Source of the DNA: Isoetes taiwanensis
Taxonomy: Eukaryota; Streptophyta; Lycopodiopsida; Isoetales; Isoetaceae
NCBI GenBank assembly: GCA_021234155.1
Contig: JAJEKV010000223.1
Location: 1-64,000, forward strand
DNA length: 64,000 nucleotides
Direction: 5' to 3'
Position numbers and translations under genes: made by a program. Below, piece by piece: positions 22,495 to 34,317 of the stretch. Position 1 is the first letter of the stretch, and each line of letters begins with the position of its first letter. Under the pieces are notes generated by a model. The model ran no database searches and was not told the DNA's origin. It saw only the letters and a program-made list of their open reading frames with translations.

Positions 22495-25080
22495 TGAGGA
22501 TGAGGATCGATCGCTTCTCCAACCCTTGCTTGTTCAGCATAAAACTTTTTCTCCGTCCGTCCTTTTTTTGCTTTTGGAAAGGGTGTTGTGGCGCTGGGTC
22601 GAGGGGCGGTCGAGCTGGAGGTGATGGCGCAAGGCAGGGTGATGGAGCTACGGCAGGGCAGGGCGGCATGGCCATGGCAGATGGGTTTCGGCAAGGCATG
22701 ATTTGCAGGAGCCGGATTCCGAAGGTGTTTCTGGATTTCCGAGATGTCTCTGGAAGTCCGGCGGGTTTGCAAGCATGGTAGATGCAGCGAGGTTTCTAGA
22801 AGTAGCAAGTTGGAGGCATGGCAGACACAAGCACTCTTCTTTAGGTTGGACTTCCATTGACTATGTTCTTCATGCAGAGCTCCTGTAGCAGAGCTCCTTA
22901 TTCATTTCTTATTGCTCTTTCATCTTGTAGATTCTGATTGTGAATCGATGTTTTGTTACAGTTTAATGATGTAGTCAATTCGTTTCACATGTGCTGCACC
23001 ATTTGTTGAAGAGTATCAGCTATCAAGGTATTATTAGGGAGGCCCTGGAAATTTTATGTCAGGGTTGTTTTCCTCCATACTTATTTGAGTGAAATTGTAG
23101 ACAAGAATGGGTGGATGATTTGGAGCATTCATCAAAGCAGTACTAATATATTTGTAGCACAGTATAACAGTTAATCGCACACATGTTTCGCCATTTCAGT
23201 GCCCTTGTTTGGCAGGCTGATAAACTTCTTGACAACAGTTGCATATGCATTCTTCATGCATACGTTGCCTCCTTTCATTGGGAGTATTTTCCTTGTATGC
23301 ACTTGCACAGTTGCATTGTTGTGAATCTGTGGCAGAGCTAGCTATTCCTTCCTAAATTAAACAGTTGACTGTTGTTAATTCTGATGTTCTTCCTCTTTAT
23401 GGGTTTCAATGCCAGCATGTTACGCTGTTGTAAGTTGTACCAGAGCGTCATACATCATCTTGTAATTTCAATATACATCTTCTTGTAATTTCAATGTATA
23501 CATCTTCTGTACTCTTTCTACAGGATCTTAAGGATGCATTTTCAACGATTGCCTCGGCTTACTGCGGCTTCTTTTGAGTCATTCAAGAATAATAGCGGAG
23601 TTCAGTTTTGTTCCACTTGACAAGGAGCTCAGACAGAGGGAAGAGACTATATGCCTGCAATGAGGTAGTTACAACATGAAATGGAAATTATAGAGCATAT
23701 CATCTCACAAATGCTTGAATTTGAATTTTCTTACAAAACTGCACTTTCACAAAAATTAGCAGAAGAAGAATCTCAGGAAAGTGCATCAGATCAATCTCTA
23801 AGTGCTTACCAGAATCATTGTCGACATCAATAGAAGTGGGACTGACCTCAAGGTAGATACAAAACTCCAATAGATACTGGAGCGCAAACTGTGCCCAATG
23901 CTGTGCCAAAAAGCTATTTATCATCTCTGCTGAGAATACCCCAACCCTGCAAGAATAGACTTTGATTACCTTCAAAACATGGCATACTCTTACAAAACGT
24001 GTGGACATTAGGTTGGTTTGTGAGGGAACCAGCCAAATTTCCTGTCCACAAATTTTGTGAAGAGCATGATAAGACGTTCTAGGCACTAGATTTAAGTCTT
24101 GGGAGAGTGCATCTCAGGTTGAAGGCAGATAGTTGATTCCCTCATTTATCTTGATAGGACTTGTTTATTGAAGGTTTAAACAATCACCTTTGACCTTATA
24201 CGATGCTGACACTTAGGCACATTAGTATACACAGTTCTTTATGCAGCTCCAATCCAAGCACATTAACACCTGGGCTTCAGCTTGCACTCCTCTCAGTAGC
24301 TTAGGTTCGTGAACACCTATATGTCTACATGTTTAAGCAAAAGTTCACTCTTAGAGTCTGATGCAACCACTTGACCAATGCATTGTTCGATACAAAACAC
24401 TGAGTATATATCTTATCGGTTCTTTCGTGTCTCCTTAATTTTTATGACTGTGTTCTCAACCTATTGTCACAATTTAATAGATTCGGTATTTTAAGAGAGC
24501 TTATTGCAAGATGTGGAACTTGCATTGCACTAGCTATTTAAAGTTGCTGAAAATGATGATGAGTTTCCTTTTGATGGTGACAGGAATTTAGATAAGCTGC
24601 AGGAATAGTGACATAACAGTTTCTAGTATCCAAGTGATTCACTGTTTATGCAAATTTGATAATCTGGTGTTAATGGATTTCGTCTACAAGCTGGTACTAC
24701 TAAGGCAGTCTAGTATTTTGGTGTTGATGAATTGGTGGATGCTAAAAGATGAAAGTTGTTCCGTGCTTGTGGAAAGCTATTACATGCTTGCTTCATTGTT
24801 ATAGCAGTCAATCACAGTTCAAAGACTGAGCTGTTCAAGTTAGAGATTTACTTTGTATATATAAGAGGAGGGTCTATACTGTCACTTTTTGTTAGTGCAC
24901 AGTGTTATGTTCTGGCAGGCCCAAGCCTGAGTTGCACAATTGTCTTTATCAGAAGCTTGAATTATTCCCAGTTCTTGCTGGGCTCCGTTACATTTTACAA
25001 CAATGGATTAGAAATGAATATGTGGTGACCGCACTTCAATGAAACATTTTGTTAAGTGACTTTTACTTTGAAATAAAAGA
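22495..25080. other. no complete gene recognised
   Basis: Short frames at 22494-22860 are GC-rich and repetitive without a known domain. Apart from one exon-like segment on the minus strand (23810-23946), no coding signal stands out. Confidence 0.4.
23810..23946 (-). other. orphan exon-like segment
   Basis: On the minus strand, TTCTTGCAG precedes a 137-bp open stretch (GVFSAEMINSFLAQHWAQFA followed by LQYLLEFCIYLEVSPTS), and GTAAGC follows it. The amphipathic, Leu/Phe-rich content looks protein-coding. I do not recognise the family and see no neighbouring exons, so it may be a captured or relict exon. Confidence 0.3.
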
Positions 25081-25119
25081 ACATTTTGGCATTTTAGTCC
25101 ACACTACACTCCCGAGGAA

Positions 25120-25260
25120 TTCAATTTCTGAGTTTATAGAGTTCCAAACTTCAATCTTTTCTTGGATTGGTTTTTAATCTTAATTCAATTTCTGTTTTTT
25201 GTAAATTTATAGAGTTCCAAACTTCAATCTTTTCTTGGATTGGTTTTTAATCTTAGTGAC
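25120..25260. repeat. tandem duplication of about 75 bp
   Basis: TTTATAGAGTTCCAAACTTC and the following 35 bp occur at about 25133 and again at about 25207. Confidence 0.8.
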
Positions 25261-26137
25261 GGGCAGTCTCTCTTAAATGTTATGGAGAGGCAGCATTTTT
25301 GGGAAGGCTCCATGGATAAGGAGTGCCTTTTAATGGAGTTCCTCTCTTTCTAGCAATTGCCATCTCTGCATAAAAAGTCGTCTATGTTACTTTTTCTGCT
25401 GTATTCTCTCTCTATTGGGCCTACAACGCTCACTAGAGAGAGAGCAACTTCTATACATAAGAGGTCTAACAAACTCCCCATAAAAATTGATGCTATTGGG
25501 AAACAAAAACGCAAGTATTGGGAATAGAAAAACTAAAACAAATATGTTAAAGACATGAGATAAGGCACAAAAATTAACTTTAGATATTCAAAGTGAGGGA
25601 GTTGCACCATCATTCTTTGAGGAGGTATAACCAGGCATTGAAAAACAGGGGGTTAGTCTCCTAAATATCCGGTCACAATCGTTATTTTTCGGTTCGAGTT
25701 TTTATTTATCGGCAAAAAAAATTGTGAGGTTTCTATCAAATTTCGACAAATAATCATTAGCTTATATTCAAAATTCGGTAGAGGATATTTACTGCCAAAT
25801 TATCTGGTTAGAGTTGGGTATAACCCTCCCAAATTATGATATGTCAGACCTTAATCAACAATATTGTCTTCTTAAAGGGCTCTTTGCTGGCCAACAAATG
25901 AACTAATTCATGGTACAAGTAGCAAAAAAATGACTTGTTATTGTTGTGCTACCTACTTTGATCACCCAAATCTATAGTGGGAGATTATTATCCAATGTGA
26001 TTGGATTTCTGCCAATGGTTGTATCTTGTTATTTTCGACATTTGAAGACATACCATGCTTGTTATAATATCTAGAAAGTCAATTTCTTTAGCATATTCTT
26101 GTGAAGTTTTTACATCAACACATAGTTTACATGGTTA

Positions 26138-26204
26138 ACATTATTCTATAACTCCTATATAGAGGCCTAACATTATTCTACAACTCCTATATAGAGGCCT
26201 AAAA
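26138..26204. repeat. 33-bp tandem duplication
   Basis: AACATTATTCTA[T/C]AACTCC followed by TATATAGAGGCCT occurs twice in a row. Confidence 0.8.
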
Positions 26205-26666
26205 GAACTCTTATGTGACGACTAAGTGTACATGGGCATATGTCAAACCATTACCAACGTTCCTTGTGGAGCACACATTTAAGTTGACAACACATAAATG
26301 GAGGCCGCAACTAAATACAAATTAGCTTAAGCAAGTTTGTCCTCGTCCTTGTCAAAGTCAGATAGGTAAGTCTTCTTAAAAAAGGTTGATGTTTAAATCA
26401 TCCTTGAAAACCACCACACTGTTGTGAACTGCTAACCACTAACAACAATATTTGGTGACCACAACGTCGTTCAATTGTCAAACAATATCAATAGATGAAA
26501 AGCGGGGGTTGCAACCCTCGGTAGATTCAAACTAGGATATACAAAGTAATAATCCTCTAGCTCTTGTCACATGGTTAAGAAACTTCAAAGCACAGTGAAT
26601 ACGTGCTTCTTAGATCATTATGTGACACATCACGGAGGAGAATATGTATATATATTTTATTTTGTG

Positions 26667-26770
26667 GCACGTTTGCACAAACACGAGTTGAGACTTTGAA
26701 GCAATTTTAAGCTATCCACATTGCAGCCAGATAAGATTTATGTGCATGTGGAGGGCGCTCGAATCGTTGA
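26667..26770 (+). repeat. dispersed repeat copy 2
   Basis: Diverged copy of 22379-22490, sharing GCACGTTTGCACAAACAC and AAGCAATTTTA. Confidence 0.6.
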
Positions 26771-27498
26771 ATTTGGTCTATGGTCTCTGAGACGTGTAGT
26801 AACAATTCAATCTTAGGACCAACATGTGGAGGTTACATTACACGTGGAGGCTACTATATGGTTGGTTGTATTTCTAGACCAAAATAATTATACTTTTCCG
26901 CTTGCATTGCTGAAACACTCAAATTATTATAGGAACTAAATTCCTAAGCGAACTAACCAAACGTGCTTTTGACTAGTTTTTTTTTTTTTTTTTTTAATTA
27001 TTTAACATGTCTTATATCCTCTTGTACAAATAGATCTCATAAGTGTGTTTACAGGTTGAACTTGGATTGCATATGGCAATCCAAGGGGACTAAAATACAT
27101 TTCTTACATGTTCATACATTTGGTATATTTTTCTAAGATCTAATGTTGGACTCACCTATTACGTGACAACAACAACAAAAAAAACATGACCTAAATAGCT
27201 CTACGGCAGCCGCTCTTCTGAACTTTTAGGTATTCTCAAACTTGCTAAAGATGCTTTTGTCATTTTCATGCATGAATAAATCTGATTATCGGGCTAGATG
27301 GAGCAGGCGTAAGGCTGGAACACATTTACAAAGAGGCCGGGCTTTAGTACAGTACCAAGGTAATCCCATATATAGAGGTGCAGGTTTTAATCCGATGCAT
27401 TCTGATTGCTGCTCCTAAGCCACACTTGTGATTGATGCATTCGGATTGCTGCCCCTAAGCCACACTTGTGGTTTAAGACCGACCTAGTTCCTCACTGC

Positions 27499-30400
27499 CA
27501 TGGGGAGAAGGAAGGGAGATTTGAATGCTTCCACCAAAAAGAGGCTTGAAGAGGAGAAGAAATTGAATGCCAAACGTAAAAAGCTCTATGATTTTCATGC
27601 TCCAGTATGCCTTACAGAAGGGTAATCTGGAAGCAAATCTCCATGCTAAGGATCTGAGCAATCCAGGAGTTCTTGAGGGTGCTGAAGGCAACTGCACTGG
27701 CCATACTAATCTGCCAGAAATAGAGGTGGAGATTACTGGCTGCAAGACCAATGTGGGGATGCATGCTTCAAGTAGCACACCAACCATGGACACCTACAAC
27801 TACTCAGCAAATCTGGAGGCTGCTGAACCCACTCTACAATCTCAGGTTTGAGATCTCATAATTTAAGTGTGGCTGTAGCATACATTACACTCTCCAGTAT
27901 CTATCTGCTTTAATTTGCTTTGGGAAAGTTCTTGTATCTCCTTTCTAGCTTTTTTAATCTTATATAGGTTGCTAGGCCTCAGATCTAAATGCATTTCCTT
28001 CAGATATTCAAGACTTCTATTACATAATTCGTACATAAGAAGTTTAAAAGATAAAATGCTTGCTATTTCATTTTCATGGCCAGATTAACTTGGATATGAT
28101 ATAATTTAAGGGAATAGCTCTACTGTTTACATCCTCTGATGGTTCTTAAAAAAGAATTATTGATCTGGAGCTTATCATGCGATAGCTTAACTTATGTTTT
28201 CATAAACTGAACATATATTTGGGTTTCATGTCATAGCATAGTTTAATACATCATCCATGCAGTATTATGCATTACTAACATTTTCCTTTAATTTTGTGGA
28301 CTGGACCATCTATTAAATCAGGGGGTAATCACTTAAAACATAGCATATGATGATAATATGCTACTGAAGGGACTTTATGAACTGTGTCTTAGTGCTGCCA
28401 ATGATTACCATTGAAAATTCAGTTTACATGCAGCCTAAGTTAAAAAGGGTTTCAAATTTGCATGGTTGTACTGCTGAAACTTAGCATAGGTCTTTATCCT
28501 GCCGAAATATGTATTATGCTAGTTTCAGATCTTTACATCCTTTCATAAATCGTCCATGTAGTAGTTTATACATAGCTAACATGGTTGTAGTATCTATAGC
28601 TATATTCTGTTTATCCCTGAATGGTAATTATAGATGCCTAAGAAGAGGGGATAATGACTTTAACAAGGCATGTGGTGATATTTTTGCTTTCTCAATCACT
28701 AGTATTAATGCTGCCATGGTTTACCACATTAGTTTTTAGTCATATGCAGCATAATTAAACCTTATCCTAACCTCTCTCTTTCTGCTGTTTAAAGTTTCTG
28801 TGTATCAGGCAGAGTGAAGGGGATAACTCAAAAGATCCCATGACACCTGCTAGTGCTGCCATGATTACCCTTTAGGCTAATTTTTGGTTGGTTTACTGCA
28901 GGTAACAGGATCTTTTGCTCTTTGCACTGATATTTCTGTTTCAATATTATGGAGCGTCTCACATGTGAAGTATTTCTTCAAGAATCTGTGGAAGCTCTAT
29001 TTGTCTACTCCAATATTTCTGAAAAAATTAGTTGTAAATTGTCTTAGTTACAATTGACTTCTACCCATTGGGTAAATTGTTTCCATATGCTTTATATTAA
29101 AGAATGAAAATGTATTGATTATAATTTCTTTTTGATTCATGGTACCAAATCATTGCTTAGATATATGTACACCAGTATAATCTAAGGCTGCTAATTGAGG
29201 GCCAAATTCTCAAAAGGGCTTTTGGTCTTAGGGTCAGGACTTGTCTTGACAAAGGTTTTTTTCTTGCTTTCAGTGCCTTGGTTTAACTGGGGACTTTGAT
29301 TTGGTATACCTTATGGTGTTTATTCTCACTATTCTAATCTTTCTGTTTCTGAACTTTATAGGAAAACAGGGTATCCAATGAAGAAGATACCAGCAAACAA
29401 TGGATTAAGGAATTATTACCTCTTCACTACAATGAATGTGGAATTGATAATCCAAGTATAGCTGTGCAAACCATTCTGGCCTGCATCAAATCCAAGAGCA
29501 TTCACGAGTATATCATTTTCAGGGAGACACATCTTATGGAAAAGAAATGGTCACCAGTGACCTGTCTGGGGTTCAATGGATGGTTTAAAGCCTTTCATTT
29601 CATGAAAAAGGTAAACTTTGAATACGCCAAATGTAAAGATCTTTTGATCTCAATTTACAATGAAATGCCCACTGTTCTCTTCAATAGAACATGTGCTGAA
29701 GATAAAGCTGGAAAAGCTTTTATGGTTGGACTCACTGCTTTGGAGAAAGCCAATGAAATCTCACCCCTCACTTTCGAGATGGAGGATTCAATTGAGCCTG
29801 CTGATTTGCCTAACTGTCTCTTTTCAGACAGTGACCTATCACAAGAGGGATTTTCTTAGCCTTGGTACCGGCAATACCAATACAAAAGAAGAATCTTATA
29901 TCTTCAAATCTGCTGATGGTTCAGAGGATAAAATCCCCTATCTTACCTTAGCTAATTCTGCCTGCTTCCCCATTATTACTGAACCTATTGTTGAAAGTCT
30001 TTCTGCTGGATACTTTTATGGTATTTGGAAAAGTCAAAACTTTGGGGCCCTTGCCCCAATAGATCTTGACACATGGAAAGCACTTGCAGGAATTACAGAT
30101 GAAGAGATTATGACTGCGAAATTCAAGGCTGCCAAGTTGGAAAAGTATTTCATGATGGAAAAACTGGATGTTAACTTTGATATTACTTTCTTTGAACAGA
30201 CTGCAAAGAAGAATACTGAGGGGTTGTATGTTAGCCAAAAAGGTCACAGGCCTATCCTGGGGAAGAAAGGGGTGAATTTTATCTCAAAAGGGTCTGGAGA
30301 ACACACTGCCTTTATTTTAAATGCAAATGTCACAAACGAAAAAAGAATGGTAAGTCTGAATGTCCTAGTGGCATTATTTGGTTTGATCAGGGAATCTGGT

Positions 30401-30973
30401 TTTTATTGAACAACATGGAGGCAGTTTACCCTGGAGCTACACCCATGATGAAGATGGTCACTATGACCAAAATCTTTGAACAAAACTATGAAGCTCGGGC
30501 CGTCGTCGGCTTACATATCATATCTGGAGGTCAGAAGGGTGATGTTTGAGATGGCCAATACCTTTGCCACTTCCCCTCAGGTCAATCTCAAGGCTCTACA
30601 TGGCAATAGTAAACTTGCCGAAATTGCTGAAAAATCTATCAGGAATATTGATTTCCTGAAAAAGAATCCAGTGAACAATCGTCCTTCTTTTTCAGTTCCT
30701 AGCAAGCCTTTGTCTGCTTGCAGAAGTGGACCTAAGCAGATGTTCACACCAAAGATGCCTCCAAGGGTTACTTATGACCCAAAGCTTCTCACTCCAATGA
30801 AGAATGAAGGGGGGTTTAAACAAAGCAGTGAATCTAATACTGTTCAAGGAAATATACAAGGCAGTAACAGCAATGATGAATTTTCTGTAACTAAAGGTGG
30901 AGGTAAAGTGATCTCCCTGGAGGATTGTACACAGATGCAGCTTTCTTTTGTTGAGGAAAGCAAGGATACTTAA
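27499..30973 (+). pseudogene. Penelope-like element A, ORF1 (unknown function)
   Basis: Exon 1 starts at ATG 27499 with the basic, helical leader MGRRKGDLNASTKKRLEEEK, conserved in copies C and D. A 2-bp deletion near 27619, relative to copy B, shifts the frame. The exon ends at 27845, and the protein resumes at 29362 after the acceptor CTTTATAG, joining in phase 0. The second part (WIKELLPLHYNECG ... GFNGWFKAFHFMKKVNF ... GHRPILGKKG) runs to 30973 through at least three frame changes (near 29858, 30255 and 30350-30540). A Cys-rich THC-x4-CKC motif followed by IIWFDxGIWFLLNxME is shared with C. The start motif looks nucleic-acid binding; I know no family for the rest. Confidence 0.55.
27846..29361 (+). 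other. intron of element A with internal AG|GT ratchet point
   Basis: The donor follows CTCAG at 27845. An internal TTTACTGCAG|GTAACA sits at 28901/28902, and the final acceptor CTTTATAG ends at 29361. Copy B lacks exactly 27846-28901 yet retains 28902 onward. Removing the first part recreates CAG|GTAACA, the arrangement of a zero-length-exon recursive splice site. Copy D has the same layout (GGGTGCAG|GTACCA at about 40193). Confidence 0.65.
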
Positions 30974-31261
30974 TCCTTTTTTCGTCTATAAATACTTCTA
31001 TATGTGTTGAACCCAACCCAAGGTTTTTCAAAACCATGTTTTACTTGGGCTTGAGGTTTTATCAAAAACATCTACCTACTATAAAGTTGCACCTAGATCA
31101 TGGTGTCTTTTATAAAAAATTCCAATAGACTGGTGTACAACCCTCTATTTTGGAAATTAAACTTGTTTACAATACTATTCTGTTTGCTTGCAAATATTTA
31201 AACTCTTAAATTTCAGTGCAAGATGTTTTACATCTGACCTATACTATTTAATCTGTTATAG

Positions 31262-34173
31262 GTCTCAAATTCCATTACGAGGAACATCATCAAAGACTGC
31301 AACAGGAAGAAACACCTCAGCACTATTAAACCCAAAGATGATTCTAAGATTATACATATGACATATCTGTCTAGAGCACTAGACAAATTCAATCTGAAAA
31401 AAATCTTTGAAGCAGTACTATATGAAGCACTTGGAGACAGGGGCACTGAATTGGTTGACAAAACTATATTCGCATGGAGATATGTGGAGCAAATCAAACA
31501 AAAGGTATATAAACCCTTTAATATTTTTGCTGATGGGACCACCAATAAATGTCCATGCAAAAACCCTGCATTAAGCCAATTTGTTGACCCTACCATTGGG
31601 CACATCAGGTCTACTGACCTAAGTATTGTACATAACAGAAAGCTAAGGAATGCCTTTGCTAAGGGTCTGAATCATATTCCTGACTGCCCTTTGAACGTTC
31701 AAGACTTTATGGAGGAATGCAAGCTTCTATGCAATGATTTCCTTAGGGTACATTATTACAATCTGTTAGACCTCTCTGAGTCTGATATGGAAAACCTGAC
31801 TGAAATCATTCTCAAGGTTTGCCACATGAACATTGTGGAGCACATGAGAAAGCTACATAAAAAAAGATTCCTGTGGAAGGATGCAGATGTCTGCAGTAAC
31901 CTTGAATGGTTAACCAGTAACTTCTACATATCAGGAATAGACAAAGCAGCAAATAATGCTTCCTTTATCTGTCAAATTCACATCAGGGAAATGGCTATTA
32001 AAAGGCTAAGCAGCTCTGACTTTGAAAAGATCCCATCTTTCCCTAATGAGATCAAGGCCAAATGCACTGCAGATATTGAGAACTTTGATTTTCATATATC
32101 GACTGAATACTCTAAACTACCTTACCTAATGGCTTGCTACAAAGCCCATAAGCAGGAGTATAGGTGGCTGACCAATGCGCACAACTCTTTATTCACAGAA
32201 ATATCCTTGTGCATTACTGCAGTCCTGAATAGTTTTATTGAAATCTGGTCTGAAGTTTGTCACAGGCAAACAGCTCAAATCAGATTATGGTGTAAAGAAG
32301 TCAATGCATGTTGGATAGTAAGCTCGACGTATGATGTTGTATTGAACCTACCACACCAAATTCATGAAGTCTTCTCAGCTGACATCATGAAATGTTATGA
32401 AAACATCCCTCTTGATGAGGAAGATGGCATTACTTTCATCATAGATGAAGTGGCTGACCTTATCTGGGATCACATGAGGGATCAAAATCTCCTTTTTTAC
32501 CTTAAAATTAAGGAGAAAAATGGACACTACAATACCAAATGGTGTAAACATCTCAATGATGAGGAAGATGCAGGCTGGAAAGTTATGTACAGAGGGGAAT
32601 TTAAAAAGATTAATTCCTGGCTTTTAAACCATTGCTTTTTGCAAATGGACAATGAAATTTGGAAACAATGCAAGGGCATACCCATGGGATTCGCCTGCAG
32701 CCCAGCCTGGTGCAATCTATACCTTGCATGGTACGAGCTCAAGTTTATCATCAAATTGGCACATACTGGAAGAATGGCTGATATCAAAAAGTTTAGGTAT
32801 GCCTCCAGGTATATTGATGATTTGAACATAATTAATGGGGGATGCTTGCAGGAGTTCTTCTCAAAGGATTCTAAGGTCACTATTTACAACTTGCAGCATT
32901 TATCTATTAAGGATGAAACATCATATAAAAATGACAATGGAGGCAATCCTTACGGCTTTAAAGCTGATTTTCTCAGCCTCTCATTTCTGATTACTGACCA
33001 TGAACGTGGCTTTGTCTATTTGCCCGTTGTGGCAGCATCAACGGATTGCTTCAGCGCCTGAGGGTGCCTGGGCGCCTGCCTGAGCCTCTCCTGGCAGTGA
33101 TGGATGGCGCCTAGGCCCTGGCAGTGATGGATGGCGTCTGGAGGCGGACCTCGGTGCCTGCCTGAGCACCAGTGCATGCCTGAGCGAGGAGCGCCTGCGA
33201 GCATGCTTGTGAGCGCTGGAGCACACGATGGAGCAGGGGTGCTGGCGCCTTGGCGCAGGGCTGGAGGATGCACCTCCTCCGAGCGACTTCTCTGAGCGTT
33301 TTCCCTGAGCGCCGCCTTCCCTGAGCGCCTGGACTTCTGGCGCTTGGGCTTATTGGATGCGTTGGTTTTCAGCTTCAGCGGTGCCCTCACGGTCACCGCC
33401 TTTCTGCAGATCGTTGCTATGGGGGTTTTGGGACTCTACCTGTTTCTGGGGCAGCTCTTATGGTCTAGTGGTTTGATCGAGTTACTCCAGGGGGTCGGCA
33501 CCAGGATCTCTGCATCAGCATCTATTTGCCCTGGTTTCAGTGAGAGGATGGAGGTTTAGCGCGTGCATGAGTCCGCACCAGTACTCGGCACCTAGCTGTG
33601 AAGAGGTTACGGTTCGGGGGCGTTTGTTGAAGTTCTGTTTGTTGGAGGTATGCTTGTTGCTTTTTGCAGCAGCATAGCTTTTTGGATCTGTGGTCATCAT
33701 GGCAACGGTTTTTCCCCAGTGGGGTTTTTTAATCCGTGCCATGGTGCTCACGGGCTTCGGCCCATGCAATGTATTTTTGTTTTCTTTATACTTGTGGTCG
33801 CATGTCCTTCGTGACGCTGCCTTTGTGGTGCGACGTAAAAATATACTTCCTTCCTTCCTTCCTTCTATCCAGATTTGACAAAAGGGTCAAGCTCCCATTT
33901 GCTGCTACTAAATTCATTATGGCGGATAGTTGTAGACCCTATAATCAAGCATCCAAGGTAATTGTTTCTCAAATTTTACCTTATTTATATGCTCACTCCT
34001 GTCCCTACTCTGCAGCATATGATCTTAAAAGTCTAATTGATGCTTTCCATAGTAATGGCTTTTACAGAAAAGATATGATTAAAAATGTCTATGATTGCCT
34101 TAACAATGGGCAATTCCCAGGCCTGCTCTACAGTCTGGGTGACACTGTTAGGATCTTAAAGACAATTATATGA
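31262..34173 (+). pseudogene. Penelope-like reverse transcriptase of element A, interrupted by an insertion
   Basis: The frame opens after a canonical acceptor (TCTGTTATAG, ending 31261) and has its first ATG at 31358. It carries a CPC..N motif and GHIRSTDLSIVHNRKLRNAF (about 31550-31660), PYLMACYKAHKQEYRWLTNA (RT1-2 region, about 32120-32180), then SADIMKCYENIP (motif A), QCKGIPMGFACSPAWCN (motif B) and ASRYIDDLNIIN (motif C with the catalytic DD). The thumb resumes after the insertion with SCRPYNQASKVIVSQILPY and ends at 34173. The R-Y-I-D-D form and the C.C..GH..T.DL block fit Penelope-like RTs rather than LINE or LTR RTs. Without the insertion (about 33024-33880) the ORF would be nearly intact. 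The nearest alternative is another TERT/PLE-related RT clade. Confidence 0.7.
33024..33880 (+). mobile_element. non-LTR-type insertion inside the RT of element A
   Basis: GC-rich DNA with short internal duplications (CCCTGGCAGTGATGGATGGC twice, 33090-33140) breaks the RT frame. It ends with a tail of the form GTGCGACGTAAAAATA followed by (CTTC)n at about 33842-33868. A related tail (TTTTTTAATCC ... GACGATAAAA) occurs at 40735-40845 and 43838-43905, so the three share a 3' end typical of a LINE/SINE family. The target duplication could not be identified. Confidence 0.6.
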
Positions 34174-34317
34174 AATATCTCTGAATTTAAACTTTACAAT
34201 ACAGTATAGTGAGGGTAGGGCCTTGATTACAGCAAGGTCTTACTCTCCTTACTGTAATCATAATTTGTTTCCTCTAATTTGAGAAATGGCCCACCCTTGC
34301 TACGGTTGGAGGCAGGG

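Larger units (their letters stand above)
26977..34317 (+). mobile_element. Penelope-like retroelement A, full-length type, with introns
   Basis: The element starts at a T-run (26977-26995) followed by AATTATTTAACATG. It ends just before a second T-run (34318-34325) where the same start sequence recurs as copy B. It contains an ORF1 (27499 to about 30973, spliced) and a reverse-transcriptase ORF (31262-34173) interrupted by an 0.85-kb GC-rich insertion. The 3' end has a GAGGGTAGGGCC...GGTCTTACTCTCC stem-like inverted pair (about 34210-34250). No GIY-YIG endonuclease follows the RT, as in the endonuclease-lacking Athena/Coprina-type Penelope elements. Flanking partial repeats resemble the pseudo-LTRs known for Penelope elements. 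Confidence 0.7.

Noticed and set aside
22494-22860. Gly/Arg-rich frames (for example GGRAGGDGARQGDGATAGQG)
   Set aside because: Short GC-rich low-complexity stretch with open frames on both strands and no conserved motif.
26640-26976. MITE bounded by GCACGTTTG and CAAACGTGC upstream of element A
   Set aside because: Only about 9 bp pair and no target duplication is visible.
33016-33396. Ala/Arg/Pro-rich frames on both strands
   Set aside because: They lie in the GC-rich insertion with internal duplications; low stop density is explained by base composition.
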